Below are positions 36,454 to 43,876 of a stretch of 43,987 nt of DNA, piece by piece. The notes under the pieces are model-generated. The model was not told where the DNA came from and did no database searches. It was given only the letters and a program-made list of their open reading frames with translations. Made by a program: the position numbers and the translations under genes. The stretch is from an uncultured Vibrio sp. (lineage in GTDB: Bacteria; Pseudomonadota; Gammaproteobacteria; Enterobacterales; Vibrionaceae): positions 1-43,987 of the forward strand of contig NZ_CANLBV010000029.1 in assembly GCF_947488985.1 (NCBI RefSeq), given 5' to 3'. Each line of letters starts with the position of its first letter. Position 1 is the first letter of the stretch.

Positions 36454-36714
36454 ACTTCGCAGAGGGGATCATCTTTATGGAAGAAAGCACGCGCGTTATC
36501 CCAATTGAAAGCCGCAAGGCTTGTGCAAGATCGTCGCCAAGGTTTGTGGATCTTTTATCCTATTTCTCGCGAGCTCCCAGAGTGGGCGAGTCGAATGCTC
36601 GATCAGACGGTGATGGCAAAACACGTTCAATTGAAGTCGGCAATTAAACTATTGAATGAGGCAGCAAGGCCAACCATCAACCACAAAGAGGTTACCGGGG
36701 ATGTAATTTCGTGA
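36454..36714 (+). pseudogene. 3' remnant of an ArsR-family regulator
   Basis: The open frame encodes ARALSQLKAARLVQDRRQGL and then WIFYPISRELPEWASRML, the recognition helix end, beta-wing and C-terminal helix of ArsR/SmtB repressors (L-x-x-A-x-LV-x-D-RR-x-G-x-W-I-x-Y). The N-terminal half, with the first helices and any metal-binding cysteines, is absent: a stop lies at 36451 and no proper start exists. Its 5' edge coincides with the 5' edge of the opposing INDY gene. Arsenic genes that often follow ArsR are not present. Confidence 0.75.
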
Positions 36715-37069
36715 AGTTGAAAGCAGAGATACCAGTTATGCTCTAAATGCATTGGGCTGAAGACACGACTCTGGCCACGAAAAATTGGCTAGAATGGTTC
36801 AGCTATAACGAGTTCGTCCATAAACGCCATAGTCCATAATACTAGGCGCTGAGTTAAGTGACTTTTCCATCTCCGTCGTTATTCATGGATAGCTTATGTG
36901 CCGGTTTTCTGTAACGAATTTTTGTCCCGCAATGAGTTTTAAAATGTGAACCGTTGTGAGTAATCACCTGCTCTGTCATTTTTCAGTCAGTATAGATACT
37001 GTTGTATTGTTAAATAACGAATCCGATCTAAGCTTTGTCTTGTATCCAACAAACGTTTAGAGAATTACA
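36715..37069. other. Scarred spacer before the NlpE-like gene
   Basis: 355 nt with a transposase scrap at 36747-36839 and, beyond about 36890, presumably the promoter of the lipoprotein gene. No complete gene was found. Confidence 0.5.
36747..36839 (+). pseudogene. Possible IS3-type transposase C-terminal scrap
   Basis: Thirty codons read HWAEDTTLATKNWLEWFSYN followed by EFVHKRHSP. The pattern L-A-T-x-x-W-x-x-WF resembles the ELATMEWVDWFNNRR segment near the end of IS3-family OrfB integrases. There is a stop just upstream and no terminal repeat. The match is short and made by eye only. Confidence 0.35.
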
Positions 37070-37519
37070 ATGACCAAATACTCACTTGCTGCACTCATGA
37101 TCGCAGCGACGGCACTCGTCGGCTGTCAAGATAACACTTCTGAAACTCAGCCAGCTCCGTCAGTCGAGCAAGCAGCACAGGAGCAAGTTGATGCAGCTCA
37201 TAGCGCGCGCAGTGCGTTAGATTGGAATGGTATGTATCGAGGTATGGTGCCTTGTAGTGATTGTGCTGGAACCAATTTACTCTTAGAGCTGAAATCCGAT
37301 GGCCAATACTCTTTTAGCCGAAGCTATGTTGATAAGATGAGCGCAACGGTGATGGTAGAGGGTGAGCTGGTTTGGAACGATTCGGGTAATACTATTCAAG
37401 TTGATGAGTACCGTTTCTTTGTTGGTGAAAACCAATTGTGGCTTGTCGACCAAGCCGAGGAGCGTTTGACTGATGAGCAAGGCAAGGCTTACACGCTGAC
37501 GAAGGAAATGGGCTTGTAA
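37070..37519 (+). CDS. NlpE-like lipoprotein
   Basis: A 149-aa lipoprotein: the signal MTKYSLAALMIAATALVGC puts the lipidated Cys at 19. A Gln/Ala-rich linker (20-50) leads to an NlpE N-terminal-type domain: WNGMYRGMVPCSDCAGTNLL with the CxxC pair C62/C65, then a small beta-barrel. E. coli NlpE has a second OB-like domain that is missing here, so this is the short form. NlpE links adhesion and copper stress to the Cpx pathway; that role is inferred from family only. GAGAATT precedes the ATG. Confidence 0.85.
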   Translation: MTKYSLAALMIAATALVGCQDNTSETQPAPSVEQAAQEQVDAAHSARSALDWNGMYRGMVPCSDCAGTNLLLELKSDGQYSFSRSYVDKMSATVMVEGELVWNDSGNTIQVDEYRFFVGENQLWLVDQAEERLTDEQGKAYTLTKEMGL

Positions 37520-37520
37520 T

Positions 37521-37560
37521 TTATAGCTTATAGCTTATAGCTTATAGCTTATAGCTTATA
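37521..37560 (+). repeat. 7-bp tandem repeat after the lipoprotein gene
   Basis: TTATAGC is repeated five times plus TTATA, starting two nt after the stop codon. It is perfect throughout and likely variable in copy number. Confidence 0.92.
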
Positions 37561-37656
37561 AGTGTTCGCACGTGTTCATTTAAAAATCAAGATAGACGTT
37601 ATGTCTGACGGTTTTTTATGTCAATGAGCCAGTTCAGTTACCCCAAAAAAACACAA

Positions 37657-37690
37657 GGGATGGGTATCGCTACCCATCCCTTTCATCATT
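37657..37690. terminator. Bidirectional terminator
   Basis: GGGATGGGTA (37657-37666) pairs exactly with 37671-37680 around TCGC, then TTTCATCATTTT on the plus side. On the minus strand it is followed by TTGTGTTTTTTT. It probably serves both the lipoprotein and the pyrophosphatase genes. Confidence 0.88.
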
Positions 37691-37727
37691 TTAAAACCTG
37701 ATAGTTTTATTGCTTCCTACGTCGGTA

Positions 37728-38741
37728 TTATAGGTTTTCAATCGCTTTTTGCACGGCAGGGCCAATTTGGCGCTTACGTGACGTTACTCCTTCGAGCGTG
37801 AGAATGTCGCTGGTTGGCTCGGCGTTGAATGCAGATTTAATCACTTGATAGTCGCTTTCATCGACCCACAATAGATTCGCTTCTTTATTCTTAGTATCTG
37901 TAATTGAGAAGAACAGGTAATCCAACCCATTTTCTTCTTTGTAGCTCTTCATTGCAGCCAAAAGCTCATCTTTACGGTCGATAAGTTGCTGAGCTATTAG
38001 CGTTTCAGCGACACCAATCCCCACTTTTTTATCACCGTATTGGAAGTTTTTGTAGTCCAGCGTCAAAATGGTTTCAGGAGACAGGTGGCTGAGATCCGAT
38101 TTAGCGATCAGCATCTGTTGACCGAAATCTTCGATGTCTGAAATATCGGCCATTGTTGCTAATTTTTCAGCGTACTGACGATCGTGCTCAGTGGTGGTGT
38201 CGGATTGGAATACTACGGTATCTGAGAGAATCGCGCCTAAACCAACACACGCAAGGTGTTTAGGTAGCGTTACATCTAACTTTTGAGCGTTGTCAGCCAA
38301 GATAGTTGCCGTTGAGCCCCAAGCACGAATATCCATCTCGATAATTTGTGGGGTATTGATCGGTGAGCCACCAATGGTGTGATGATCGACCAGTGCGACA
38401 ATCGAGGCTTGATCTATGGTTGGTGCTAATTGAGTCGCTTGATTGAAATCGACCAAACCGACACGGTATGGAGAGTAATCGGTTTCTACGCGCGGTGACT
38501 CAGCGTTACAGTAGTTCAAGATGAACGTGGACTCTGGGTTGATCGCCTCAGGCACGGTCGCCGTTCCGCCATAAATATGCGCGGCGAGCATTGCAGACAT
38601 AGTCGTGTCGCTATCAGGGCTAAGGTGTCCAGTCCACACTACGTCTTCAGCACCATTATTGGCCGATTGTTGAAGGCTAAATGCATAGCTTGCTGAACTG
38701 AAAGACATAACTAATGCTGCAACGACAGGTGTTAACTTCAC
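37728..38741 (-). CDS. Family II (DHH) Mn-dependent inorganic pyrophosphatase with signal peptide
   Basis: Hydrolyses pyrophosphate to two phosphates. All expected metal-binding motifs are present: GH39-LSPD43-S-D45, VD98FNQ, D119-H120-H121, GSTATIL, LSDTVVFQSD, and C-terminal SRKRQIGPAV, which ends the DHHA2-type lid. Translation probably starts at GTG 38741, with AAGGAA 8 nt upstream. The product then opens MKLTPVVAALVMSFSSASYA, a clear signal peptide with cleavage before FSLQQ. A longer frame from 38792 lacks a ribosome site. This enzyme class is normally cytoplasmic, so export is unusual. The mature chain (317 aa) has the usual length. Confidence 0.88.
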   Translation of the reverse strand: MKLTPVVAALVMSFSSASYAFSLQQSANNGAEDVVWTGHLSPDSDTTMSAMLAAHIYGGTATVPEAINPESTFILNYCNAESPRVETDYSPYRVGLVDFNQATQLAPTIDQASIVALVDHHTIGGSPINTPQIIEMDIRAWGSTATILADNAQKLDVTLPKHLACVGLGAILSDTVVFQSDTTTEHDRQYAEKLATMADISDIEDFGQQMLIAKSDLSHLSPETILTLDYKNFQYGDKKVGIGVAETLIAQQLIDRKDELLAAMKSYKEENGLDYLFFSITDTKNKEANLLWVDESDYQVIKSAFNAEPTSDILTLEGVTSRKRQIGPAVQKAIENL

Positions 38742-39186
38742 GGGTAATTCCTTGTTTGAAATCAATTTCGAAGCCCATAAGCTAAACCTCAAAAATGTCA
38801 GAACCGTGTCATCTATGTTTCAGATTTACTTCACTAAGTAACCAAATGTAATTGAGTGCGTGTGTCGTAGCATAGTTAATTTGGCGACCTGGTTGCGTAA
38901 AATTATGTAAACCGTGTTTCGTATAGGAAGAAAATGGCTTAATTTTCATCAAACAAACACTCATAACAATAAGGTTATAAGACACGTATTTCCCGATTTG
39001 CACTGGCGATAACATTGTTGGCATCGCCGTCCTTCGCGATGGCTCAAGATAGCAGTATGATTCGCGATATCACCCAGACCAACAGGCGTTAGTCGACTAC
39101 TTAAGTTCATTAAACTCATCGTATTAGCAGTAATGAGGGTGGATTGGTTCGCTACTCGAATTGGCTTACTACACAGACTCAGCCTT
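38742..39186. other. Spacer with gene debris
   Basis: 445 nt between pyrophosphatase and LysR genes (both minus). It carries a plus-strand signal-peptide remnant at 38973-39092. The promoter of the pyrophosphatase should lie in 38742-38900. No complete gene. Confidence 0.5.
38973..39092 (+). pseudogene. Remnant encoding a signal peptide
   Basis: The frame reads RISRFALAITLLASPSFAMA followed by QDSSMIRDITQTN and a stop. This is a perfect-looking signal peptide with an AMA cleavage site, but there is no start codon upstream and only about 13 residues of mature protein. A +1 shift near the end gives QQALVDYLSSLNSSY, like the C-terminus of a small c-type cytochrome. It may be the two ends of one exported protein joined by deletion. 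Confidence 0.5.
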
Positions 39187-40083
39187 TTATTCACACTGAA
39201 TTTTTAATATCTCACCAATCATCCAGTTTGCTGAGTCGTGGTAGTCGTAGAGCTTATGGGCAAGGATGCTCAAGCTTAGGTGAGGCGCATCGTCTGGCAA
39301 TTCAACGATCTTAAGTGGCAGCATTTCGACCAGTTGTTTTGCGACGTTGTACGGCGTACAAAATAACAGACCACTTTTGGCACTGATCAAGCCACCCACG
39401 GCGTAGCTTTGCGCGATCATCTGTATATTGCGGTACATATTTTGGTCTTGTAGCCAGTTGTCTATCACATCAGAACCACTGCTGGTGATCGGCAGGTGAA
39501 CTTGGCTTTGCGCCGCAAACTCGATAACCGATAGCTTATCCGGAAGGTCTCGCCACTTAGGGATGACGGCGACGTATTTATCCTTGATCCATGAGTACTT
39601 ATTAAAGTTTTGCGGCACCTTCTGAATGTCATCGACCCCCACGTATAGATCAAGTCGACCACTTTCGACGCGTTCCATTTTCACATGTTCAGAGTTGATA
39701 TCGATAGAGATGCGAATATTGGGGGCGTGTGTCTTAAACCGTGTCGCGAGCTCAGGCATGGCGATGAACTCAAAATAGTCGCAAGCACCAATGTAAAAGG
39801 TGTGTGAGTCAAATCTTGGGTCGAACCCTTTTTCCGTTCGCACCGAACGCTCGATAGTCGACATACCCTGTCTAAGCACAGGCAGCATTTTGCTGGTGAA
39901 TGGGGTCGGGATCATGCCACCACTGGTACGCAGAAACAGCGGGTCGTTGAACCGCTCTCTGAGTTTCGCCAGCGCATGGCTTGCCGCTGATTGACTAATA
40001 AACAGCTTTTTCGCTGCTCGGGTGATGTTTCTTTCATCATCTAATGCAATCAATATCTTAAGTTGATTTAGGTCGATGTTCAC
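39187..40083 (-). CDS. LysR-family transcriptional regulator
   Basis: A 298-aa regulator. The N-terminal winged helix-turn-helix covers residues about 4-63 (LKILIALDDERNITRAAKKL then FISQSAASHALAKLRERFND), and a periplasmic-binding-like effector domain follows from about 92 to 295. The ATG at 40083 faces aguB, with a 102-nt shared spacer, so control of the agu genes is probable. The effector may be agmatine or a breakdown product (inference). Confidence 0.93.
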   Translation of the reverse strand: MNIDLNQLKILIALDDERNITRAAKKLFISQSAASHALAKLRERFNDPLFLRTSGGMIPTPFTSKMLPVLRQGMSTIERSVRTEKGFDPRFDSHTFYIGACDYFEFIAMPELATRFKTHAPNIRISIDINSEHVKMERVESGRLDLYVGVDDIQKVPQNFNKYSWIKDKYVAVIPKWRDLPDKLSVIEFAAQSQVHLPITSSGSDVIDNWLQDQNMYRNIQMIAQSYAVGGLISAKSGLLFCTPYNVAKQLVEMLPLKIVELPDDAPHLSLSILAHKLYDYHDSANWMIGEILKIQCE

Positions 40084-40096
40084 TAACTTACCTACT

Positions 40097-40111
40097 ATGA
40101 ATTCTATTCAT
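40097..40111. promoter_or_regulatory. Candidate LysR operator
   Basis: ATGAAT-TCT-ATTCAT is a perfect 6+6 inverted repeat of the LysR-type T-N11-A form, in the LysR-aguB spacer 14 nt from the LysR ATG. Confidence 0.5.
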
Positions 40112-40185
40112 GATTTTATGATAATATAGCATTTTTAAAATAATGGTATCTGGCGTAGATTGAACTCAACGCAAGGAGTACCAAT

Positions 40186-41076
40186 ATGAACACTAAGGTT
40201 AAAGTAGCCATTACCCAAATGGCGTGCAGCTGGGATGCACAAAATAATATCAAGAAAGCAGAACAGCTGGTTCGCGCTGCAGCAAGCGAAGGCGCACAGG
40301 TGATCTTGCTACAAGAGTTATTTGAAACCCCATATTTTTGTATCGACATCAACCTTGAGCATTTCAGCCTCGCTACCGATGTTGCCAATAACCCGGCTAT
40401 TCAGCACTTTCGAAATGTGGCTAAAGAGCTGGAAGTGGTATTACCGATCAGTTTCTATGAGCGTGCTGGCACAGTTCGCTTTAATTCCATTGCGATAATC
40501 GACGCAGATGGTGAAGTGTTAGGTGTCTACCGTAAAACTCACATCCCTGATACCGATGGCTATTTAGAAAAATACTACTTCAGCCCGGGTGATACTGGAT
40601 TTAAGGTTTGGAATACTAAGTACGCCAAAATTGGTGTGGGTATTTGTTGGGATCAGTGGTTCCCGGAAGCTGCTCGTGACATGACGCTGCAAGGGGCTGA
40701 GTTGCTTCTTTATCCAACTGCGATTGGCAGCGAACCTAAGCAACCTGAAATGGACTCAATGCCACATTGGCAACGTGTTATGCAAGGTCACTCTGCGGCA
40801 AACCAGATCCCTGTGATTGCCTCCAACCGCATTGGTTTAGAGAAAGGTACGTCATCAGAGACTGAAATTACCTTTTTTGGTTCGTCGTTTATAACAGACA
40901 ATACCGGTGAAAAAGTGCAAGAACTGGATCGCTCGTCTGAGGGATATGCGTGCCATGAGTTTGACCTTAATGCCATTGATGCTGAACGTGGCAGCTGGGG
41001 TATTTTCCGTGACCGTGTGCCGAGCGCCTACCGTCGAGTGATGACAATGGACGGTGCTGTTGAGGAGAATCGATAA
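40186..41076 (+). CDS. aguB: N-carbamoylputrescine amidase
   Basis: A cytoplasmic nitrilase-superfamily enzyme, 296 aa, that converts N-carbamoylputrescine to putrescine, CO2 and ammonia. The catalytic triad is visible: E44 (LLQELFETPYF), K117 (YRKTHIPD) and C154 (GICWDQWFPEAAR). AAGGAG lies 6-7 nt before the ATG. It overlaps aguA by one nucleotide, so both steps of the pathway are translated together. It sits immediately divergent from LysR. Confidence 0.96.
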   Translation: MNTKVKVAITQMACSWDAQNNIKKAEQLVRAAASEGAQVILLQELFETPYFCIDINLEHFSLATDVANNPAIQHFRNVAKELEVVLPISFYERAGTVRFNSIAIIDADGEVLGVYRKTHIPDTDGYLEKYYFSPGDTGFKVWNTKYAKIGVGICWDQWFPEAARDMTLQGAELLLYPTAIGSEPKQPEMDSMPHWQRVMQGHSAANQIPVIASNRIGLEKGTSSETEITFFGSSFITDNTGEKVQELDRSSEGYACHEFDLNAIDAERGSWGIFRDRVPSAYRRVMTMDGAVEENR

Positions 41077-42158
41077 TGCTGACGATACCTAAAAATGATG
41101 GCTTCTATATGCCCGGCGAACACGAGCCGCAAGAAGAGGTTTGGCTAGGTTGGCCGGAACGAACCGACACTTGGCCTTGGGGCGCAAAGCCTGCACAAAC
41201 GGCCTTTGTGAATGTCGCCAATACCATCGTTGAGTTTACTAAAGTGACGGTATGTGTTTCAGCCCAGCAATACGACAATGCTCGCCAGCAACTGGATGAC
41301 AATGTTCGTGTGCTAGAAATGAGCATGAACGACTCTTGGTTTAGAGACACAGGCCCGACTTACGTGGTCAATGGTCAAGGAGAGCGTCGTGGGGTTGATT
41401 GGCAATTCAATGCTTGGGGCGGCTTGCTAGATGGCCTTTACTTCCCATGGGATAAAGACGACGCCGTGGCGGCAAAAATCGCAAATTCGTACCGAGATCG
41501 TGTGTATCGAGCGCCATTTGTTTTAGAAGGCGGATCGATTCACAGCGATGGTGAGGGCACTATTTATACCACCAAGGAGTGTTTGCTACACCCTAGTCGC
41601 AACCCAGACTTAACCCAAGATCAAATCGAAGATTATCTAAAGCAGTACCTTGGTGCCGAGAAGGTGATCTGGCTTGATCTCGGTCTGTATGCCGATGACG
41701 ATACCAATGGTCATGTCGATAACATTATGCATGTCGCAAGGCCGGGTGAGGTGGTGCTGAGTTGGACTGAAGATAAGAATGATCCTCAGTATGCTATTTC
41801 TCAACATGCATTGGAGCTGTTGCAAAGTAGCACCGATGCCAAAGGACGTAATATCGAAGTCCATAAGCTGACGTTGCCAACACCGCTGCACATTGAAGCG
41901 TCTGAAGGGCTAGGCTTTGATGCGTGTGAGGGCATGGAGCGTGAAACGGGCACCCGCATGGCAGCAAGTTATGCCAACTTCTTAATCACTAACGGATTAG
42001 TGCTGTTCCCTATGCTTTGTGAACAATCGGATGCACAAGCACAGAGTGAATTACAAGCGATATTCCCAGAGCATAAAGTCGTGGGTATTCCCGCTCGCGA
42101 TATTTTACTGGGTGGTGGCAACATTCACTGTATTACTCAACAGATCCCGTTAATTTAG
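41076..42158 (+). CDS. aguA: Agmatine deiminase
   Basis: A cytoplasmic guanidine-modifying enzyme, 360 aa, hydrolysing agmatine to N-carbamoylputrescine and ammonia. Visible active-site segments are SWFRDTGPTYVVN (about 87-99), EGGSIHSDGEGT (about 151-162), DTNGHVDNIMHV with H213, and C-terminal GGGNIHCITQQIP with nucleophile Cys352. The start ATG shares its A with the aguB stop. aguB-aguA order with an amine permease is a typical agmatine catabolic unit. Confidence 0.97.
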   Translation: MLTIPKNDGFYMPGEHEPQEEVWLGWPERTDTWPWGAKPAQTAFVNVANTIVEFTKVTVCVSAQQYDNARQQLDDNVRVLEMSMNDSWFRDTGPTYVVNGQGERRGVDWQFNAWGGLLDGLYFPWDKDDAVAAKIANSYRDRVYRAPFVLEGGSIHSDGEGTIYTTKECLLHPSRNPDLTQDQIEDYLKQYLGAEKVIWLDLGLYADDDTNGHVDNIMHVARPGEVVLSWTEDKNDPQYAISQHALELLQSSTDAKGRNIEVHKLTLPTPLHIEASEGLGFDACEGMERETGTRMAASYANFLITNGLVLFPMLCEQSDAQAQSELQAIFPEHKVVGIPARDILLGGGNIHCITQQIPLI

Positions 42159-42168
42159 AGATACACAT

Positions 42169-43578
42169 ATGGACATGAAAGAAAAAAAGCTCGGTTTATT
42201 TGAAACCGTATTGTTTGGGGTGTGTACGGTTCTGGTGATTGACACCGTGGCAGCATCGGCGGCGGCAGGTCCCGGCGGTTTTGTTTGGTGGGGCATCATT
42301 TTATTGTGCTTCTTCCTTCCTTACGGTCTGGTGACGGCAGAGCTGTCGACCACTTTCCCGCAAGATGGCGGTATCTACGACTGGGTTAAGCGAGCATTCG
42401 GACGTAACTGGGCAGCGCGAACGGCATGGGTTTACTGGGTTAACTTCGCACTGTGGATCCCAGCGGTTTACTATCTCTTTGCCGTGGTATTAGGTCAGCT
42501 GATTGGTGTTGAATTCAGCCCAATTGAAATTGCTGCGATCTCTATCGCAATGAGCTGGGTGGCGGTGTACCTTTCTCTAAAACCGGTTGCGGATGCAAGT
42601 TGGGTATCGACGGCTGGCGCGATCTGTAAAGTGACGGTGATGGGGCTGGTGGGTTTTGCCGGTATTTATCACATCGCCAGTGGTAATGTCAGCGCTAACC
42701 CGATCACCATGGCTGATTTTGTGCCTGATATTAATACAGGTCTGACTCTGATCTCTGTAGCTCTGTTTGGTTTGGTTGGCTTTGAAGTGGTTGGCGGCGC
42801 AGCCGGTGCGCTGAAAAATCCATCAAAAGACATTCCAAGAGCAACCATGTTAGGCGGCGTGCTGATCGCGTTCTTCTACCTGATTTCAAGCTTCGGCATT
42901 CTGGCGGTGATCCCAATGGATGAGATCAACCCAAGTGCTGGCTTGTATGAGTCACTGACGATATTGTTCGGAACTGAAGGCGCACTCGGGCTATTGGTGA
43001 AAGCGTTAGCGGTACTGTTTCTATTTACGCTCGTGTCCAATATTGTTAACTGGTCAGTGGGTGTGAACTATGTCGCTCGCTACGCCGCTTTAAACAATGA
43101 TATGCCAGTCAGCTTTAAGTCAGAGAACAAACATGGCGTTGCCAAAGGCGCTGCTTTGTGGAACGGCGTTGTCTCTACAGTTGTTATGATCGCCTACGCT
43201 GTGATTGCAACGGTTGGTGGTAACGAAGACCTATTCTGGAACGTATTCAGTCTTGGCGCGATTACCTTGCTACTGTCTTACATCATTATGTTCCCAGCTT
43301 TCTTGAAGCTGCGTCAGGTGGATAAAACACCACGTGTCTACATGATGAAAGGCGGTAAGGTGATGGTTCGATTAGCATGCTACGTACCAACACTATTCCT
43401 TGTTCTAGGTGTGATTACGTTCTTCTGGCATCCTTTGGATGGCGTAGATAGCGAGTTCTTAGCTCAAGTAGGAACTGGCGTCTTTATTGCGCTAGCTTTG
43501 GGTGAGTGGGGTATCTACCGCAGAAACAAAGCGCAAGTGGCAACATCAGCATCTGGACAACAAGTCGTTCAGAACTAA
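42169..43578 (+). CDS. APC-superfamily amino acid/polyamine permease
   Basis: A 469-aa inner-membrane transporter with about twelve hydrophobic segments. The first helix shows GVCTVLVIDTVAASAAAGPG, the unwound-helix substrate region of APC transporters, and ELSTTFPQDGGIYDWVKRAFG is the familiar APC loop. It starts 10 nt after aguA, at an ATG preceded by a weak AGAGAT; an alternative ATG is two codons later (42175). From its operon it is probably an agmatine importer or an agmatine/putrescine exchanger (inference). It could also carry another amino acid. Confidence 0.93.
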   Translation: MDMKEKKLGLFETVLFGVCTVLVIDTVAASAAAGPGGFVWWGIILLCFFLPYGLVTAELSTTFPQDGGIYDWVKRAFGRNWAARTAWVYWVNFALWIPAVYYLFAVVLGQLIGVEFSPIEIAAISIAMSWVAVYLSLKPVADASWVSTAGAICKVTVMGLVGFAGIYHIASGNVSANPITMADFVPDINTGLTLISVALFGLVGFEVVGGAAGALKNPSKDIPRATMLGGVLIAFFYLISSFGILAVIPMDEINPSAGLYESLTILFGTEGALGLLVKALAVLFLFTLVSNIVNWSVGVNYVARYAALNNDMPVSFKSENKHGVAKGAALWNGVVSTVVMIAYAVIATVGGNEDLFWNVFSLGAITLLLSYIIMFPAFLKLRQVDKTPRVYMMKGGKVMVRLACYVPTLFLVLGVITFFWHPLDGVDSEFLAQVGTGVFIALALGEWGIYRRNKAQVATSASGQQVVQN

Positions 43579-43602
43579 CGTAACCGTTTAGCTTGGCATA
43601 TC

Positions 43603-43640
43603 GGGTATCACTAACATTGGTTAGTGGTACCCTTTTTTCT
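43603..43640 (+). terminator. Rho-independent terminator of the agu operon
   Basis: GGGTATCACTAAC (43603-43615) pairs with 43620-43632 with one wobble pair around ATTG, followed by T6. Confidence 0.9.
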
Positions 43641-43665
43641 ATGGTGAAGGGGCGCTATATATTTG

Positions 43666-43686
43666 GATACATAGATACATAGATAC
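43666..43686 (+). repeat. Short 8-bp tandem repeat
   Basis: GATACATA twice, then GATAC, immediately before the transposase remnant. Confidence 0.7.
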
Positions 43687-43692
43687 TGTAAC

Positions 43693-43876
43693 CGTCGATA
43701 AACCTTTGCAGCGCTCTCAGTGGCATAGAAAAACTCGCTTCACCATGAGTGCTGTCGTGATCGCTAAATCACTGAACCGACGCGGCCTCCCAGGCTTATT
43801 CTGTTTGTTTTGCGCCCACCCGCCTATTGCCTCTTCATCAATCCAAAAGGTCAGAGAGCCACGGTTAATGAGTGAT
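43693..43876 (-). pseudogene. IS5-family transposase N-terminal remnant
   Basis: The minus strand encodes SLINRGSLTFWIDEEAIGGW followed by AQNKQNKPGRPRRFSDLAITTALMVKRVF in part, the typical N-terminal region of IS903-group IS5 transposases. A missing T in GTTTTTCTATG then shifts the frame; correcting it yields SMPLRALQRFIDG. The match ends there at about 43693, and the DDE catalytic domain is absent. On its upstream side it is cut at 43877 by the 18-nt IS-type end. Confidence 0.85.

Noticed and set aside
35309..36508. Several plus-strand frames across the INDY gene
   Set aside because: All are antisense to a strongly conserved transporter reading frame.
36505..36714. ArsR-like frame as a complete 69-aa gene from TTG
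   Set aside because: The start falls inside the DNA-binding domain and lacks a ribosome site; it is a 3' remnant.
38809..39194. Small minus-strand frames between pyrophosphatase and LysR genes
   Set aside because: No ribosome sites or family features; the plus-strand signal-peptide remnant explains the protein-like part.
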